Positions 14,824 through 15,458 of a DNA stretch of 15,458 bases are shown piece by piece. The stretch lies in contig DOCD01000139.1 of assembly GCA_003503945.1 (NCBI GenBank), positions 544 to 16,001 on the forward strand. Reading direction: 5' to 3'. Source of the DNA: Clostridiales bacterium (GTDB lineage Bacteria; Bacillota; Clostridia; Christensenellales; Borkfalkiaceae). Positions within the stretch are counted from its first letter, which is position 1, and each line of letters begins with the position of its first letter. A program made the translations under genes and the position numbers. The notes under the pieces are model-generated. The model did no database searches and had not been told where the DNA came from. It worked only from the letters and a program-made list of their open reading frames with translations.

Positions 14824-15231
14824 ATGGTCGTTTTCGAAAAGATATCCGAAGTTTTCGATATAATAGTCAATTATCTTATACTTGCCGTCGAGTGCGTGGG
14901 CATAGTCATTTTGATATACGCGATTGTTTCGGCGGTGATAGGGCTTATAAAGCGACAGGAGCACACGCGCCTTAAACTTGCGGAGGGCATTGCGCTTTCG
15001 CTCGAATTCAAAATGGGCGGCGAGCTGCTGCGTACGGTAATAGTGCGCGAGTGGAACGAGCTTTTAATCCTCGGCGCGATTATCCTTTTGCGCGCCGCGC
15101 TCACCTTCCTTATTCAGTGGGAAATCAAAATCGAGCGTAAAAACGGTAATATGACGGAGGGGCAGCTTCACGATATAAAAACTCCGCTTACGCAGGATTT
15201 GCCGAAAAAGGATAAAAAGGATAAAGAATAG
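14824..15231 (+). CDS. DUF1622 family membrane protein
   Basis: Membrane protein of 135 residues, matching the length and pattern of DUF1622, a family of unknown function. One membrane helix is at about residues 15-42 (IIVNYLILAVECVGIVILIY, then to GLIK) and another at about 80-100 (LLILGAIILLRAALTFLIQWEI). Between them is the conserved family segment LALEF-like, here LSLEFKMGGELLRTVI (about 59-74). The C-terminal 25 residues are lysine and aspartate rich (PKKDKKDKE) and probably cytoplasmic. GAGG lies about 10 bases before the ATG. Own promoter, own hairpin terminator. Confidence 0.88.
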   Translation: MVVFEKISEVFDIIVNYLILAVECVGIVILIYAIVSAVIGLIKRQEHTRLKLAEGIALSLEFKMGGELLRTVIVREWNELLILGAIILLRAALTFLIQWEIKIERKNGNMTEGQLHDIKTPLTQDLPKKDKKDKE

Positions 15232-15243
15232 GTTGAAATGAAC

Positions 15244-15276
15244 TTACGGGCGGTTGCTAATTGCTACCGCCCGTAA
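15244..15276 (+). terminator. Hairpin terminator after the DUF1622 gene
   Basis: Eleven-base stem TTACGGGCGGT (15244-15254) / ACCGCCCGTAA (15266-15276), followed only by ATTTAAAAATT. The strong stem and position 12 bases after the stop suggest a terminator, but the T run is poor. Confidence 0.6.
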
Positions 15277-15323
15277 ATTTAAAAATTATATATATGTGTG
15301 CGGAAATAATCGGCTTAAATCGA

Positions 15324-15352
15324 TTGACAAAAATTTTTCCGCATACTATAAT
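15324..15352 (+). promoter_or_regulatory. Fully consensus sigma-A promoter at the right edge
   Basis: TTGACA (15324-15329) and TATAAT (15347-15352) with a 17-base spacer, so a strong promoter firing rightward, starting near 15359. An inverted repeat TGCGGAAA (15299-15306) / TTTCCGCA (15336-15343) brackets the -35 and could be an operator. Confidence 0.88.
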
Positions 15353-15370
15353 TAAAAAGCTGTCAAAGCT

Positions 15371-15446
15371 TACGCACCGTTACCTCAACTGGATAGCAAA
15401 CCAATAAATACGCACCATTAGCTCAACCGCATAGACAAAGGCGCAA
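15371..15446 (+). repeat. Two tandem tRNA 5'-half-like units
   Basis: Two 38-base units start at 15371 and 15409. Their first 26 bases match at 22 positions: both have TACGCACC, then TTA, CTCAAC and ATAG. The order GCACC.., TA, (G/C)CTC, AAC.GGATA looks like the acceptor strand and D arm of an arginine-type bacterial tRNA. In neither unit is the D stem intact, and no anticodon arm, T arm or CCA end follows, so they are not tRNA genes. They lie in the leader of the promoter at 15324-15352. The series may continue beyond the window. Confidence 0.6.
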
Positions 15447-15458
15447 ACGATGACCGAG
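15437..15458 (+). other. Possible start of a gene cut by the window edge
   Basis: AAAGG at 15437-15441, then ATG at 15450 reading Met-Thr-Glu to the last base. Spacing from a strong promoter is right for a gene with a 90-base leader, but three codons cannot prove it. Confidence 0.25.

Noticed and set aside
14370..14870. Minus-strand frames crossing the LRR-DUF1622 gap
   Set aside because: They run through the LRR gene end, its hairpin and the DUF1622 promoter, and show no motif or start signal.
15409..15458. A complete tRNA gene at the right edge
   Set aside because: Acceptor and D-arm-like bases are present but the D stem does not pair, and the bases after it do not form an anticodon stem.

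Overview
The window looks like chromosomal DNA of an anaerobic Firmicute, most likely a gut-type clostridium (a Christensenellales-like lineage is a guess). The reasons are near-consensus sigma-A promoters with 17-base spacers, strong GGAGG ribosome binding sites, a bacterial NtpFIKECGABD-order V-type ATPase, a three-gene polar amino acid ABC transporter, a MATE exporter, a cytoplasmic BspA-type leucine-rich-repeat protein, and short palindromic interspersed repeats of the kind common in gut Clostridia. No phage, transposase, CRISPR array or rRNA gene is visible.

Left part (1-2343, minus strand): an amino acid ABC transporter operon in the order binding lipoprotein, permease, ATPase; the ATPase is cut by the window edge. 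The lipoprotein appears circularly permuted. The ATPase has a GTG start inside the permease gene and a lysine-rich insertion. Two ARG-box-like AT-rich palindromes lie upstream of the operon promoter. A divergent promoter drives a MATE-family exporter (2469-3800), which ends in a clear terminator.

Centre (3888-13569, plus strand): a complete V-type ATPase operon, ntpF-I-K-E-C-G-A-B-D, followed by a cytidylate kinase-like gene and an intrinsic terminator. Most genes overlap or nearly touch. Three larger gaps occur, before ntpK, ntpA and ntpD, and each holds a palindromic repeat. Two are copies of one ~60-base double-hairpin element; the third is a 77-base inverted repeat. The gap before ntpA also has three TTTGCGCA-type sites at ~30-base spacing and a long hairpin next to the ribosome binding site. 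The membrane-ring subunit NtpK keeps all the sodium ligands known from Enterococcus hirae, so the enzyme is predicted to couple ATP to Na+ rather than H+.

Right part (13590-15458): two separate single-gene units, each with its own promoter and hairpin: a ten-repeat LRR_5 protein and a DUF1622 membrane protein. At the far edge a fully consensus promoter is followed by two tandem 38-base units resembling the 5' half (acceptor strand plus D arm) of an arginine-type tRNA. A possible ribosome binding site and ATG follow just before the window ends. This tRNA-like leader and the permuted binding protein are the two least ordinary things here.
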